From NCBI GenBank assembly GCA_030765065.1, contig CM060976.1:61426539-61490538 (forward strand): a stretch of DNA of 64,000 nt. The letters are read 5' to 3'. The translations under genes were made by a program, and so were the position numbers. The DNA comes from Deroplatys truncata (taxonomy: Eukaryota; Arthropoda; Insecta; Mantodea; Mantidae). The notes below the pieces were generated by a model, which made no database searches, had not been told where the DNA came from, and worked only from the letters and a program-made list of their open reading frames with translations. Below, piece after piece: positions 1 to 11,627 of this stretch (position 1 is the stretch's first letter; each line of letters opens with the position of its first letter).

Positions 1-1900
1 TACCTGTAAAAAACTGCGCTCGTGATCCTAGTTTTACTTGCGTAAACACAAACTAACAAATGGAAAGAAAGAACAAATATTTCCATGCGCTGTATTATCT
101 CACGTCTTAAGTTCTGATTTGTCTCTATTGAATTCACAGATTTTTGTCACCGGAGTAGATAAACGTAATGACTGAGAGTGAGTCACCAAGCCAGGCTATT
201 GCAGAAACGTGAGTTAGTGCGTCAGCTAAATCACCTTCATTCACAACTAGTTAACGCTACTTGTTACGTGAGTACCTCTACTTCCTTCCCCCATTGTTTG
301 CATGTTTTCATTTAGACACAAGGGTTCTATGGAATGTTAAATTCATTCACAGTAAACATAGTCAAGGTCTGTCAAGAACTATAGTCCGGCAATTCTTTAG
401 GGACACACGTGAAGCAATAACGTGAAGTATGGACTCCTTTCATTCCTCATCTAGCATAAAGTTAAACGTAACAACTTTTAATAATGCAAAACTTAAACAC
501 TTAAAGAGTATCGAAAAAGTATCGAAGGTTTATCTTAAAGTATTAGACATACTTCGATACCACCGAGTATTGAGGTATCGACGGTATCGAGCTCCCATCC
601 CTAGTATAATTACAATTTATGTTTATAAATAAGTTAAAATGAAAGTGGCAGATGAGAGTGGTCATTTTTGACGTCACTATTTACAAGACTGTGTCTCCTA
701 AGGAATGTGTTTACTTATTGTTGTCAATATGGGGGAAGGAAGCTTTGAGGTTTTGAATGGACTTCTAATTGAAAGGAAGCGAGGGTTGCGGAATATCTTT
801 TAATTTGGCAAAAATCGAGGGAGTATACGAGAAAGAGTATGATAAGTTTGTTGCATGGCGAAGTTAAAAAAATGTGATGTAACAAACGAAACAGTAATGT
901 AAACTTAATGCATGTTGTAAATTTTCCATGGAGTAAGAGATCATTTCATTAGTTTGTAATGATTTGTATTTTATGTCAATGGCCTACACTATGCTAATTA
1001 AGCTATTGTTTTCAGAGATTGTAATACATTAATCAGATATTGTAATGATTTTTACTTTGATATATTTTGGAATATAATACGTACCTAGCTTATATATTTT
1101 AACATTTTTCTAAATGTTAGGCTTAAATTTTTTACATTGGTCTCAAATAACTGAAAATGTATTTGCAACTGTTCAACGCACATTCGTATATATGTTTAGG
1201 AGGCGGTGAGATGACGTCCGGGTGGGAATTTTAGCTGAACAGTTTTGTTTATTTTTGCAGATAACTTGAATAAAACTGTTTTTATGTGGCGGTAGTGCCA
1301 CATTTCCTTAGTAATCTCTATGGCATGCGTGTTATAATAATTAGTCTTTTATGCACGATTTTGTATGTCATAACTACCTAATAAGTGCTAGAATTGCATA
1401 AAATGATTTTGTAAATACTGCACATGAAAGAGATGAAAAATCGGTACAATTAAAAAATATATATAAAAGGTGGAAAAAACGTCAAAACACAACAATAATA
1501 TCTAATAATAATGATAATAGTATTAATAATAATGGAATACTGGTGAACAACTTTCTAAACGAGTTTCTGTGCCCTCATTTGTCCTACTGGAAACAAAAAC
1601 TGTGGAGTCATTGCCCATGAGAAAAGACAGAGATCAGATCACCTGCTCGGAACGTTACACCTGTAATACCGTAATAGCGCTGAATGCGGATTGCAATTAG
1701 TATGGAGGAATGGAGATTGGGTCGATGCGTGGTTCACGGTTGACGCACTCGGCAAGGTGTATGTACACGTTACGCATCGCGTGTTAGGGTGTCTGTGAGC
1801 AACAAGTGACTGTCTGAAGGACGCCAAGCCACCGCAGATTGGAAACAATAAGACAAGCGGCTTCCGAAATACAACAGCGCATGCTCACCTCCGTGTTGTG
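1..1900. other. AT-rich DNA, nothing coding recognised
   Basis: No gene, splice-flanked exon or clear repeat is visible. The short open frames here (67 and 69 codons) have no recognisable motif and are what chance gives in AT-rich DNA. A possible worn hAT terminus at 585-605 is listed separately. Confidence 0.5.
585..605. repeat. possible hAT-type terminus
   Basis: Read on the minus strand this begins CTAGGGATGGGAGC and runs into GTATCGA-rich sequence repeated over 510-590. hAT transposon termini commonly read (C/T)AGGGATGGG. I did not find the opposite end or an 8-bp duplication, so this could be chance. Confidence 0.25.
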
Positions 1901-1914
1901 GCGATAGCGTGTCT

Positions 1915-2040
1915 ACGTTTCTATCCAGAGGGCCCGAGTTAAGGTCTCGCTTGGGTTGAGATGCCTGGGTGAGGTTTACTCCTGGCTTTTACTTATCCAA
2001 AGAAGGTAAATGTCGGATAGATGTCAGGTTTATGGACTCC
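1915..2040 (+). repeat. possible degraded SINE segment
   Basis: A short motif, GAGGGCC followed by GAGTT, resembles one at 11110-11125 and looks like a worn tRNA B-box context. The following 90 bases are richer in G and C than the surroundings. No clean A box or target duplication is visible, so the call is tentative. Confidence 0.25.
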
Positions 2041-2379
2041 TGATTGATTTCAACATTTATTAAAACATTTCATTCTCCGTCTCTGCATTCGTGAACAACG
2101 CTGAAAGCTAAAATAAATAGCTGAGTGTAACACTTTTACACTAAAAAGCAAATCTTCTATCTGATTTTCATTGCTTACCAGAAATTTTGTACAGAAATGG
2201 TTTCAAATTAGACAGTATAAACTTATTGCAAGCACAATGCGAAAAAAACCTCAACTTTTTATAAAACAAATCAGTTTTGTTACTAATGGATTCATGTGGG
2301 AGCGGGGAGAAGAATAGCAAATTCCATAAAATATCGGATTGGAAAAATATAAACAGAAAAAATGGTTATTTTGGAAACG

Positions 2380-2790
2380 GCTAATGACACAAAACAAAGT
2401 TATGTTACACAAAACTGTATATTTTAATGAGCTATACATTTTTCCTGTGGATAGTCTGTATATCTCTAGTGACCTCCCGGTTGTATAAATTCAATAAGTG
2501 AACAGGACTTCACATAAAGTTCAAGATATACATTTCATTCGTCATGCCAATAACTGAAACATGCCTACGAGATTTTAATCAATACAGTCGTTACAATCTT
2601 TTGGAGAAAATAACAAATGACGAATTTTTTTCCATGCAAAGGGGTATTGGGGGTGCGGCGTCTGACTTAAAATATGAACAAATTAGTATTTAGCCAACCT
2701 TTTATTTGAGTAATGCTGTTCACAGATAGAAGCATTTATTTAAAATATGGATTTCTTTTATTCAAGAGTCCTCAAAACTCGTATTCTCTC
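2380..2790 (-). repeat. Rep-M copy A (old, truncated)
   Basis: This is a diverged reverse-orientation copy of the approximately 850-bp Rep-M family described at 59546-60418. Landmarks seen in order on the plus strand are a TGTATATTTTAA block, an ATACATTTCATT block, a CATGCAAAGGGGTATTGGGG block and a GCTGTTCACAGA block at the microsatellite site. These match the order in the reverse copy at 9179-10050. The GT tract is reduced to nothing and many substitutions are present, so this is one of the oldest copies. Confidence 0.65.
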
Positions 2791-2839
2791 TATTTTCAGT
2801 ATCTAAGTTTTAGATAAATTAAAAAAAAAAGTTCTTATT

Positions 2840-3535
2840 TTAAGGGCGGACCAACTGGCGAAAATTGGAAAAAATAACATATTTAGCTTTTTATAGTCTT
2901 ATAATTTGTAATTTTCTGTGTAGGAACAATACTTATATTTTAAATATTTTTTAAATATCGCATTGCATCTGCCATTTTATACCATGAATTCTACACCATC
3001 TCACAGAAAACAAAATTTTAACTATTTCACCATTGGAAAAGAAAAGTAAAATTTAGTCTATCTTTTAGTGGAAGGTTTGCTCTACAAACTGGTACTTCTA
3101 AATATCGAAGGTCCTATATGTTGAAGCCATGCGAGTTTATGTTCTTCATGTTTGCTTTGAACACCTTTTACTGTGAATGATATTTTTTCTGGTATAAATG
3201 ACTCGTCTTCTCGGAAACTACTGAAGATAACTAAATTAAATTTTAGGATGATAAAAACAACCTTTAAGTGCTGTTATGGACCTATTGTGGTGTTGATGAA
3301 ATGTTTAGTTATATAATTGAAAAAAAGCCATATCCTCTCTAATAAACCAATTTATTGAATAAAGTACATCAGTGAAATAAGAAGTCATGCATCTACATCC
3401 TGTATCAGCTTCAGTCTGACATCTTGAATAGGTTTTGAGACGATAGGTCACGAATTTAGCAAATTTAACATGGGATGGAGGTTTTAATTCCCACCTTAAC
3501 GTCCTGGTCCTAAGTCCCACGTTTTAAGTCTGGTT
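2840..3535 (+). repeat. XY repeat, contiguous copy
   Basis: This stretch aligns with two separated blocks further on: 2850-3010 (X) matches 9000-9175, and 3060-3535 (Y) matches 10090-10640. Shared landmarks in Y include TTTGCTTTGAACA versus TTTACTTTGAACA, then TATAAATGACT, and later a GCATCTACA(T/C)CCTGT block. X and Y are adjacent here but are split by a Rep-M insertion in the other copy. It is non-coding and I do not recognise the family. Confidence 0.6.
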
Positions 3536-4805
3536 CAATAAACAGTGCACACTTTTCTACCATCTACATATAAGGAATTACAGTGTAATTTGCAGTCTTT
3601 TGCGTGGGTTTAAAGTATAGGAATTTGGAGACAAACTTTGTAGATAGTTTATTGTCATGGCAGCAGAGTAAATTGTTGTCAATAAAGATATATTAAAATT
3701 AAGCGATTTATAATCAAACATTTAAGTATTCGTCACTAAAATATGGTGTTTGAGAGATGTGGTATAAGCCACTCACTGGTACTTTTACAGAGGAAAGGAG
3801 TTTACGATTCAGCTAACGAAAAATCTTGTGATTAGAATATCAAATTAAGAAAGAACGCGAACGAAAGACACTCGAGCACCTAGTTAACACAACACAATCT
3901 GTAAGGCATTTCACCTAAAAAGTATTGAAATATAGTAAGTATGTCATGTTTGTAACCCTACCGCTTCGCCCCTCAGCAGCTCATGTACCTATATGCATAG
4001 TGTTTGGCATTACTTCGAAATAATTTTCTGTAAATATTTAAGATAAATTTTGTATACTAACAAAGTTGAATTGCCTTGTTAAACGCTATTCTAAAGAAGA
4101 CACCATGATAACTTCAGTAAGTGCTTGTATACACATAAAGGGCAAGATACAGCGTACACCGATAGGAGAGTAAGTAGCCCAGTTCAGTAGATGTGCAGCG
4201 GGTTTTAGAAAGAACTCCAAATAAGAATCTGACTGCTCTCTTTTGAAATATACAACTCTCTCTCTCTCTTATTTATTTATTTTTACATATCCTTTACAGT
4301 TTTAATGTTTTATGAATAACTGGATAAATAGCGTATCATAATTTTTTTGGTGCAGATAATTAGCTGGCTTCTCAAATTTTAACGAGACGACATATTTTCC
4401 CACTAAGCCACGCCGTAGAGCCGTCCAGCGACAGGACCGAAGGAAAGCAACAAAAGCCGGTAACTCTATATTCGTAACATCTCGGTTCACCTCCAATATC
4501 CAATAAAATGTAGCAAATATTAGTCAGGTACAACTACCTCGTAGTCAGGTGGTTTTCCAAGCGCAACTCCAACGTGTGCGAAACGTCACGTGTCCTGTCC
4601 CGCATCACTGTCGATCGGTGCGCAGCCAGCGCCGTATCTGGTCCACTTTCTTGCAATACAACAAATGGTACAACAATTGTTGAGTGTCTAGTCTCGTACA
4701 AAACCCACAGTCACCATGTGTGCGCATCCCATGTCGCCACTGTTTCTCTCCGTAGGAATGTCATCATTTACTGCGGCACATATGTACCACTTTTCAGTCA
4801 ATTGG
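3536..4805. other. unassigned DNA
   Basis: No recognisable gene. A (TC)n tract lies at about 4254-4272. A more GC-rich stretch at 4380-4800 holds open frames of 64-80 codons with no motif I know and no splice context. Confidence 0.45.
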
Positions 4806-4807
4806 TA

Positions 4808-5790
4808 CACTAGCTTCTATTTATGCCGTCCCCGCAGCTGGCCTTCACAGGTGAGGATGTATAGCAAGGAGGTGCGTGTATGTGTTTACCTTTTCGCGCA
4901 TGCAGTGGCGTCCTGTTTTACGTGCACAGCTCTACCCTTCATAACCATGTTTAAATAATATATAAGTAAATAAAATCATGTTTTACACAATACTCCACGA
5001 AAAATATTTTTAATGGCAGCATAATCTAAAACTGAAATACATTATACTTTTTACTCTCAAAGAACACACATTTACTAGACATTATTGGAATCATCTGTCC
5101 ACTCTAAATACACAACTAAATAAAATACTGTTTGCACAACTTTTCCATGAAAAAGTATTTTTAATGACAAGATAATATAAAACTGAAATAAATTATATCT
5201 ACTGTATACTCTTAAAGAGGACACATTTACTAGACATTTTAATAATCTGTCCAATCTCCATTCTTGTCCAACACCTGATTTAGCTGCCTTGGCACCTAAT
5301 CACTTAGATGCCAGAAGAACTCTGATTCTCTAAACGCATGCATTCCCACATTTCACGACAGTGTTCCAAAAGGGCGACGAGTGATTCAGTGCCTAGGCGG
5401 CTAAATCAGATATTGGACAAAAATGAAGATTGGACGAATTATTAAAATAATGTCCAGCAAATGTGTCCTATTTGAGAGTAAAAAGTATGTATTTCAATTC
5501 TACATTATGTTGCCATTAAAAACAACTTTTCATGGAGAAATTGTGCAAAACAGGAATTTATTTAGTTACATATTTAAACATGGTTGTTATATGTAAGTGA
5601 TGGTGAGTGACGCTATTTCCCATATATTCAAGAATAATCTAGAATTGTGCACGTAAAACAGAACGCCAATGCCTGCACGAAAATGTAAACAGATATGCGT
5701 ACCTCCTCCTTGCTACACACACTCTCTCGCCTGTGAAGGCCAGTAGAATGCCTCCCAAAGCTGCGAGGACGGCATAAATGGAAGCGAGTG
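4808..5790. mobile_element. FB foldback element, copy 1
   Basis: This 983-bp unit is nearly all a long inverted repeat. The left end CACTAGCTTCTATTTATGCC is the inverse of the right end, and the arms run inward to a loop near 5290-5440. Both ends are flanked by TA (4806-4807 and 5791-5792), as expected for a Tc1/mariner-like target duplication. The left arm carries an internal tandem duplication of about 150 bp (about 4980-5125 and 5130-5265, each with an ACATTTACTAGACATT block); the right arm carries one unit. No coding capacity is visible, so it is a non-autonomous palindromic element. Two more copies occur at 6482-8698 and 62417-62905. Confidence 0.8.
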
Positions 5791-5822
5791 TATACACACT
5801 GCGTCCGGAATAAGGACCATAT

Positions 5823-5826
5823 AGAT

Positions 5827-5858
<32 letters not shown>

Positions 5859-5890
5859 TGCCTGCCTGCCTGCCTGCCATCCATCCATGT
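5823..5890. repeat. compound tetranucleotide microsatellite
   Basis: About nine AGCC units are followed directly by about five TGCC units and then ATCC units. It lies 30 bp outside FB copy 1. The open frames read from it (W/L/A/G repeats) are artefacts. Confidence 0.9.
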
Positions 5891-5979
5891 GCCGGTATTT
5901 AATCTCGCGGAAGGGGTAGCAGTGTGTTGGTTCGAGAAAAGTCGTATAAATTCAGGCTAGCACATGCTTGGTTTACAGC

Positions 5980-6135
5980 AAGGGTGGCGAAAACGACTTC
6001 CTTCCGCGAGTCACCAAATATGCAACTCGCACTGCATCACTCAACAGCATGTGAAAATCAAACGGACGGTTGCGGAGAGGGAACGTGCGCCTGCGAGTCA
6101 AAATAACTCGCGAGTCACGTTTTCGCCACCTCTGG
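5980..6135. mobile_element. small palindromic MITE, copy 1
   Basis: The ends are inverted: GGTGGCGAAAACGACT at 5984 mirrors AGTCACGTTTTCGCCACC near 6114-6131, with a GCGAGTCAC motif inside each end. A diverged second copy lies at 55555-55690 in the opposite orientation and shares the CACTCAACAGCATGTGAAA core. It is about 150 bp long with no coding capacity. Confidence 0.6.
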
Positions 6136-6481
6136 ACAGGAAGAGTTTCTGGTTTTAAAGAGTGCAATGCTGTACGAATGTGTGGAAATTCAGTCAGGGC
6201 TGGTAAGTTAGTAGTGACGATGGGTGGATCCGGAACAGTGCCGTCCTTATAAAATCTATTAAAGACCGTTGAAACCAGCAAGGCTGTGTACCAACTTCGG
6301 TTCAATGGTTGCCAAGACTAATCTTCCTGTTATAACTGGTAGTCGCAACTGACTCGGCCATACTCGATAAATGAATCCATACCACGAAAATGATTTTTAC
6401 CAAATTGCTTATCGAGGCGTTTGGTTTTCGGAAGCACTCGAGCAACATACCAGAGTTCACCGTGAGCATAGAACATTTACG
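6136..6481. other. unassigned DNA between repeats
   Basis: No gene or repeat that I can identify. Overlapping small open frames on both strands are not supported by any motif. Confidence 0.4.
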
Positions 6482-7271
6482 CACTCGGTCCATTTATGCC
6501 GTCACCACAGCTTTGGGAAGCATCCTACAGACCTTCACAGGTATTTATAGCAAGGAGGTGCGTGCATCTGTTTACCTTTCCGCGCAGCAGTAGCGTCCTG
6601 TTTTACATGCACACTTTTAGATTATTCATATATGATATATAACTTAAGCAATAGCTTTACTCGCCATTATTTATAATAACCTTGTTTAAATATATAACTA
6701 AATATAAACCTGTTTTACACAATATCTCTACGAAAAAATATTTAATGGCAACATATGTAAAACTGATATACATTATCTGTTTACAAATAGGACTTATTTA
6801 GTATACATTGTTTTAATAATCTATCCAACCTCCATTCTTGTCCAATACCTGATTTAGCCGACTAAGCACTGAATCACTTAGGTGCTGGAAGAAATGTTTC
6901 CACATTTCAGTGTTCCCAGAGGGTGATGAGTGATTCAGTGCCGAGGCGGCTAATTCAGGTATTGGAAAGAGTGGAGATTGAACAAAGTATTAAAATCATG
7001 TCTAGTAAATGTAACTTCTTTGGGAGCAAAAAGTATAATTTACTTCAGTTTTACGTTATTAGTCATAAAAATACTTTTTATGGAGAAATTGTGCAAAACA
7101 GTGTTTTAATAGTTGTATATTTGGTAAAAAGTATAATGTATTTCAGTTTTACATTATGTTATTAAAATATTTTTTCACGGAGATTGTGTGAAACAGAACT
7201 TTCTTTAGTTATATATTTAATCACGGTTATTATAAGTGATCACGAGTAAAGCTATTGCTCAAAGTTATGCA

Positions 7272-8532
7272 CGAGGGCAATCCCAGAAGTATCCGACCTG
7301 ACGTATAGATAGTGGTGGTTGTTTCAAACAAATGACTACGGTAGAAAGTACCAACCTTATAAAGTTTAAGATTGACGATGCTATGCTGTTTAGTAAAGTT
7401 TGGCAGCTATCAATAGTGAACATTATCCGCAAATTTGTAAACATGGATAAAACTGGCCATCGTTATGTGATACAATACTTTCATTTGAAAGATCTTAGTC
7501 CAACTAATATGAAAGCTGAGCTAGATTCTACTCTGGGGGAATCTGCTCCTTCTTTACACAGTAAAATATTAGGTGGCAGAGTTTAAGCTAGGCCGTACGA
7601 GTTGCCAAGATGAACATCGCCGTGGTCGACCAAATGAGGTGACCACGCCAGAAATTGTGAAGAAAATCCATAAAATGGTATTGGATGATCGACTGAAAGT
7701 GCGCGAGCTAGCAGACATCTTAGGCATTTCAAAAAGTGCTGTACATCGCATACTGGCTGAAAATTTAGGCATGAGAAAGCTGTGCGCAATATAGGTGCCG
7801 CGTTTACTCACAATGGAACAAAAGCAGCGCGAGGATGCTTCAGTCGAGTGTTTGGCGATGTTTCGCTGCGATAAAGTCGAGTTTTTGCGTCGATTCATAA
7901 CCATGGATGAAACATGTCCATCACTTCACAGAGACGAAGCAACGGTCAAAACAGTGGATTCAAATGGGAGAATCAGCTCCAAAGAAGGCGAAGGCAGTTC
8001 CATCTGCAGGCAAGGTAATGGTGTCAGTTTTTTGGAATGCGCATGGAATAATTTTCATTGATTATCTTCAAAAAGGAAAAGCAATCAATGGAGAGTATTA
8101 TGCAAACTTATTGCAACGGATGCAATCAAGCAAAAACGACCGCATTTAGCGAAAAAGAAAATTTTGTTTCATCAAGACAATGCACCAGTTTACACATCCA
8201 TTATCGCCATGGCCAAAATCAATGAGTTAAAGTTCAAATTGCTTCCTCATGCACCCTATTCACCAGACTTAGCCCTATCTGATTATTTTCTGTTTCCAAA
8301 GTTGAAGAAATGGCTTGGTGTAACAGATTTGCTAAGAACGAAGATGTGGAGTCTGAGTTGATGGATATTTTGCAGAACTCGGTGGTTCTCACGATAAACA
8401 GAGTATCGAAGCAATTGTACATCGTTGGGAAAAGTGTATGGAACTGAAAAGAGACTATGTAGAGAAATAAAGATGTTTACCAAAAGTTTTGTTTTTTCTT
8501 CGTTATGTCGAGTACTTCTGGGACAGCCCTCG
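7272..8532 (+). mobile_element. mariner element (degenerate), inserted in FB copy 2
   Basis: The ends are 26-bp inverted repeats matching at 22 positions. The left begins CGAGGGC and contains TCCCAGAAGTA; the right end is its inverse, ending at 8532. The right flank is TA (8533-8534); the left flank is CA (7270-7271), a mutated TA. Joining the flanks restores the foldback sequence seen in the opposite arm, which proves the insertion point. The total of 1261 bp is normal for mariner. The transposase inside is dead. Confidence 0.85.
7441..8470 (+). pseudogene. mariner transposase pseudogene
   Basis: Read across three frames, this covers a full mariner transposase. It starts with a Met-Asp-Lys N-terminus near 7443, followed by the helix-turn-helix region (TTPEIVKKIHKMVLDD, then LGISKSAVHRIL) and the linker MRKLCA. 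The catalytic core follows: TMDET at about 7901, FHQDNAP at about 8167 and SDYFLFP near 8277. Between the Asp of HQDN and the Asp of SDYF there are 34 residues, the D34D spacing that defines mariner. The frame breaks near 7575, 7795 (in-frame stop), 7905, 8145 and 8320, so no active enzyme can be made. The family reaction is cut-and-paste transposition into TA sites in the nucleus. Confidence 0.85.
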
Positions 8533-9178
8533 TATTCATATGCGAATCTAGAATGTGCACGTAAAACAGAACGTCACTGCATGCGCGAAAAGATAAACAT
8601 ATACACACACCTCCTCCTTCTATAGATACATATCCCATCTGTGAAGGCCAGTAGAATGCTCCCCAAAACTAAGGCGACGGCATAAACGGAAGCGAGTGTA
8701 CCATAAATTTAATCTCCTAGTCCGCTGTTCGCTTAATTTATGATGTAGTGCATTGAGTTTGATAGCGGAATGGTGACTTTCAGATTGTTGTCCTATAAAT
8801 GCCGACAGTAGCTTTATTAGAAGTGTGGTAAGAGTATGCCAACCTCAGCCAGACTCAATGTCAATGCTACGAAATTTTAGAAGCGGCATGATTACTGGTA
8901 TGCAATGTAAATATAGCATAAACGCATTTCAAAACCAAGTTATTCAAGTAAGGATTGAATACGGTATATCTTCAGTAGCTAGCCAATTAATTAGGAGACA
9001 TAGCGAAAGTTGCCAGAAAATTGATATTCTTAATTGTTTTTATAGACTTATAAATTGGAATTTCCTGTTTGATTTATATATATTTTATTACTGTATGCAC
9101 AATACTTGTATCTTAAATATTTTGAAATGGTAGTGCACCTGTCATTTTATACTCTGAATGTTGCATCACTTCATACAA

Positions 9179-9893
9179 AAAAAATCTGATGTGTTACACT
9201 AACATGACTTTCTCTACTCTTGTACAAACTATTTTTACAAACGCTTATTCTCAATATGCTTCGTGTTAATCGAGATATCGAGATGTTAATCTTGTTGCTA
9301 ATTTTCTTGTAGATGCAAGGGGAATTGGTAGGCTTTAAGCGATAGTCAAATACTTTAGGAACTGGTTGCTATGTGGAGTATTCCATTCTCTTTGTATTAC
9401 CAGGAGGAAAAAAATGAATAACGAATTCCCATTTGAGAAAAAGTATAAGTATTGGACAATTTAAGGGAATAACAAGCAATATCTCGGAAATGGTTCACTC
9501 AACAAAAACATGTATATGACATACATAAATTGTGTATTTTAACGCGATCTACATTTTTCGTGTAGTAAAATTTTGTCTATCTCTTATGGTTTACCAGTTA
9601 TGCAAAAGTCGTTCACAATGAAGAATACTTTTGGAGACATTCCCAGAAAATTCGAGATATACAATTCATTTACCATAGAAATGTCTTAAACGTGTGGTAT
9701 TTTATTCAAAATCGTTAGAGCCATTTTTAAGAAAATTAAAAGTTTCGAAAAATGTTCCATGTAAAGGGTAATCTGGGGTGAGAGGATTTTCTTGAAAACC
9801 TTCGTGTCGCATCTCTGGAATATACTGAACCTAAATACTAAGTTTGGTGTTTATCCGACTGTTCATTTCTGAGTTATGCTGTTCACACACACA

Positions 9894-9934
<41 letters not shown>

Positions 9935-10050
9935 TTCCAAAAATGCGTTTTATGTATTCAGGGGGGCTCAAAACATATATTTCCAGTGAAATCTTGGTAT
10001 AGAATTTTTGGGTGGAATAAAATACTTCCCCTACTTACTATACGTAGTAC
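9179..10050 (-). repeat. Rep-M copy B
   Basis: Near full-length, reverse-orientation member of the Rep-M family, closely similar to copies F (32317-33157) and L (59546-60418). On the plus strand it starts at AAATCTGATGTGTTACAC and ends near ACTTCCCCTACTTACTATACG. The microsatellite site holds a long CA tract at 9883-9932. Its insertion splits an XY repeat. Confidence 0.85.
9883..9932. repeat. (CA)n microsatellite inside Rep-M
   Basis: About 24 CA units with one CAGA interruption, at the same internal position as the GT tracts of the other Rep-M copies. Confidence 0.95.
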
Positions 10051-10644
10051 AGAAGGTAATAACTCGTAAACTGTTTGGAGTACAGTTCATGTTTTAGTAG
10101 GGAAAGCTTATAAATTGGTACCACTTCGAATTATGCCAATTTCCATACGTCCAGCAATGTGATTTTTGCTTTGTAATTATATGTAGGTTTGTTTTCTCTA
10201 TTTTACTTTGAACATTGTTTTATGTGAATGGTACCTATTTCCTGATATAAATGACTAAGTTTCTCAGGAACTATTGAACATGGCTAAATGGAAATTTTAT
10301 AACATAAAACAACACCTCAAAAGTGTTATTCGTCTACTTTGGTGTTATAAGTTGGCTATATTTTTAAAAATTACTAATACATTTTAATAAACGCGTGTAA
10401 TTAAGAAAAAAAGCATATTTACCTTAATAAACCACATAAAATTAGATCCACAAACTAAAAAAAGCTACGAAAGCACGCATCTACACCCTGTCAAGATTTC
10501 AGTTTTATATTATTAAATGGTTTCTGAGATAATAGGTTATGAAGTTAGCAAATTTAGTGCTTTTAATCCCTGCGTAAATGATAAAACTTGGGACTCCTGT
10601 ACTGAATATCACAGCTACAAATACTGCGGCCCCAGCATTGCGAG

Positions 10645-11627
10645 AAATGTTTCCCCTCTGTTGATATCTAGCTTCACAAATCCCAAAGAAACGCTTGTGT
10701 ACTTCACGTGACAAGCGAAAACGAAGGATTTATCAGATATATTTACTCCGAGATAAGACTTCTCCCTGGGCGTGTCAACAAAACACATTCCAACTTCCTT
10801 GTGTCGACCACAATATATTTCAGGTTCTTGTGATTTCTGGATGTAGTGTTTAAACCTGAGTTAAATAATCAAGGAACGCGACACCAATTACATGTTCTGT
10901 GAAGCAATGCTGCAAGCAATTCTTTATGAGAATTAGAACGTTGTTACGTCTTTTTATGAGCTCTAAAATCGATGTTACAAAGTTATTAATGATATAATAT
11001 CACACCCTATAAGGAGATGTAGTAAAATGTGACTAATACACCACTTTTAACACCCATCTTCTTTTCCTCGCCTCTGTGAATTTGAGTAGGTTTATGCCTT
11101 CTAACTTAGAGGGCCAGAGTTCGAATGGTGTCTCCGAGGTTTTCCCTTAAGCTGCAAAGATAAACTTCGAGTAAGTCCCAGCTTAAAGGATCCTAAGCTA
11201 AGCTGACCCGAGCATCATTCTGCTCACTTCATTCACAGCCTCTGCAGATACAGTTGTTAAAAGCTTTAAACGAAATTATCTTCTCCTTACGAGAAGTGTC
11301 ATTTCCAATAAAGAAATGGGTAATAACAATTAACGATTGGCATTCTCTCTGTCTCGCTCTAGATACTATCTGGTGAAGCGTTAAGATGTCTTAAAAAGGA
11401 GAACACATTAAGAAACTCATGATTGAGCTAATCTGCACGATATAATTGAGTGCTTGTTAACAGTTAGTTGTGACACACTGTCATACAATACAATATATGA
11501 AAATACTAACAACAGCTAAATGTTGTTAAGTCAAGTAAAAATATATTCATAATTTTAAACCGCATGCGTTCAACATCATTCTCTGTGCATGAGGTTGTTC
11601 CTCTGAACGTATTAGGAAACTGTTTTT
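10645..11627. other. unassigned DNA, possible SINE remnant at 11085-11230
   Basis: No gene seen. At 11110-11130 an AGAGGGCCAGAGTTCGAAT segment resembles a tRNA B-box context and is followed by about 100 bp of more GC-rich sequence, so a worn tRNA-derived SINE is possible. The rest is AT-rich and unrecognised. Confidence 0.35.

Larger units (their letters stand above)
6482..8698. mobile_element. FB foldback element, copy 2, split by mariner
   Basis: The same terminal sequence (CACTCGGTCCATTTATGCC at left, its inverse ending GAAGCGAGTG at right), arms and loop as FB copy 1 are present. The right end is followed by TA at 8699-8700; the left flank reads CG, probably a mutated TA. Without the mariner insertion the element would be about 955 bp. 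The internal duplication is in the right arm here (about 7010-7110 and 7125-7190), whereas copy 1 has it in the left arm, although the loop has the same orientation in both. Confidence 0.8.
8985..10640 (+). repeat. XY repeat, copy split by Rep-M
   Basis: X (about 9000-9178) and Y (about 10090-10640) match the contiguous 2840-3535 copy. Between them sits a complete reverse-orientation Rep-M copy (9179-10050). The short open frames inside Y at 10505-10714, on both strands, are chance. Confidence 0.6.

Noticed and set aside
5628-5888. Two overlapping 80-residue proteins rich in Trp, Leu, Ala and Gly
   Set aside because: They are translations of the AGCC/TGCC microsatellite plus the FB arm.
7569-7904. 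111-residue minus-strand frame
   Set aside because: Shadow of the mariner transposase coding strand.
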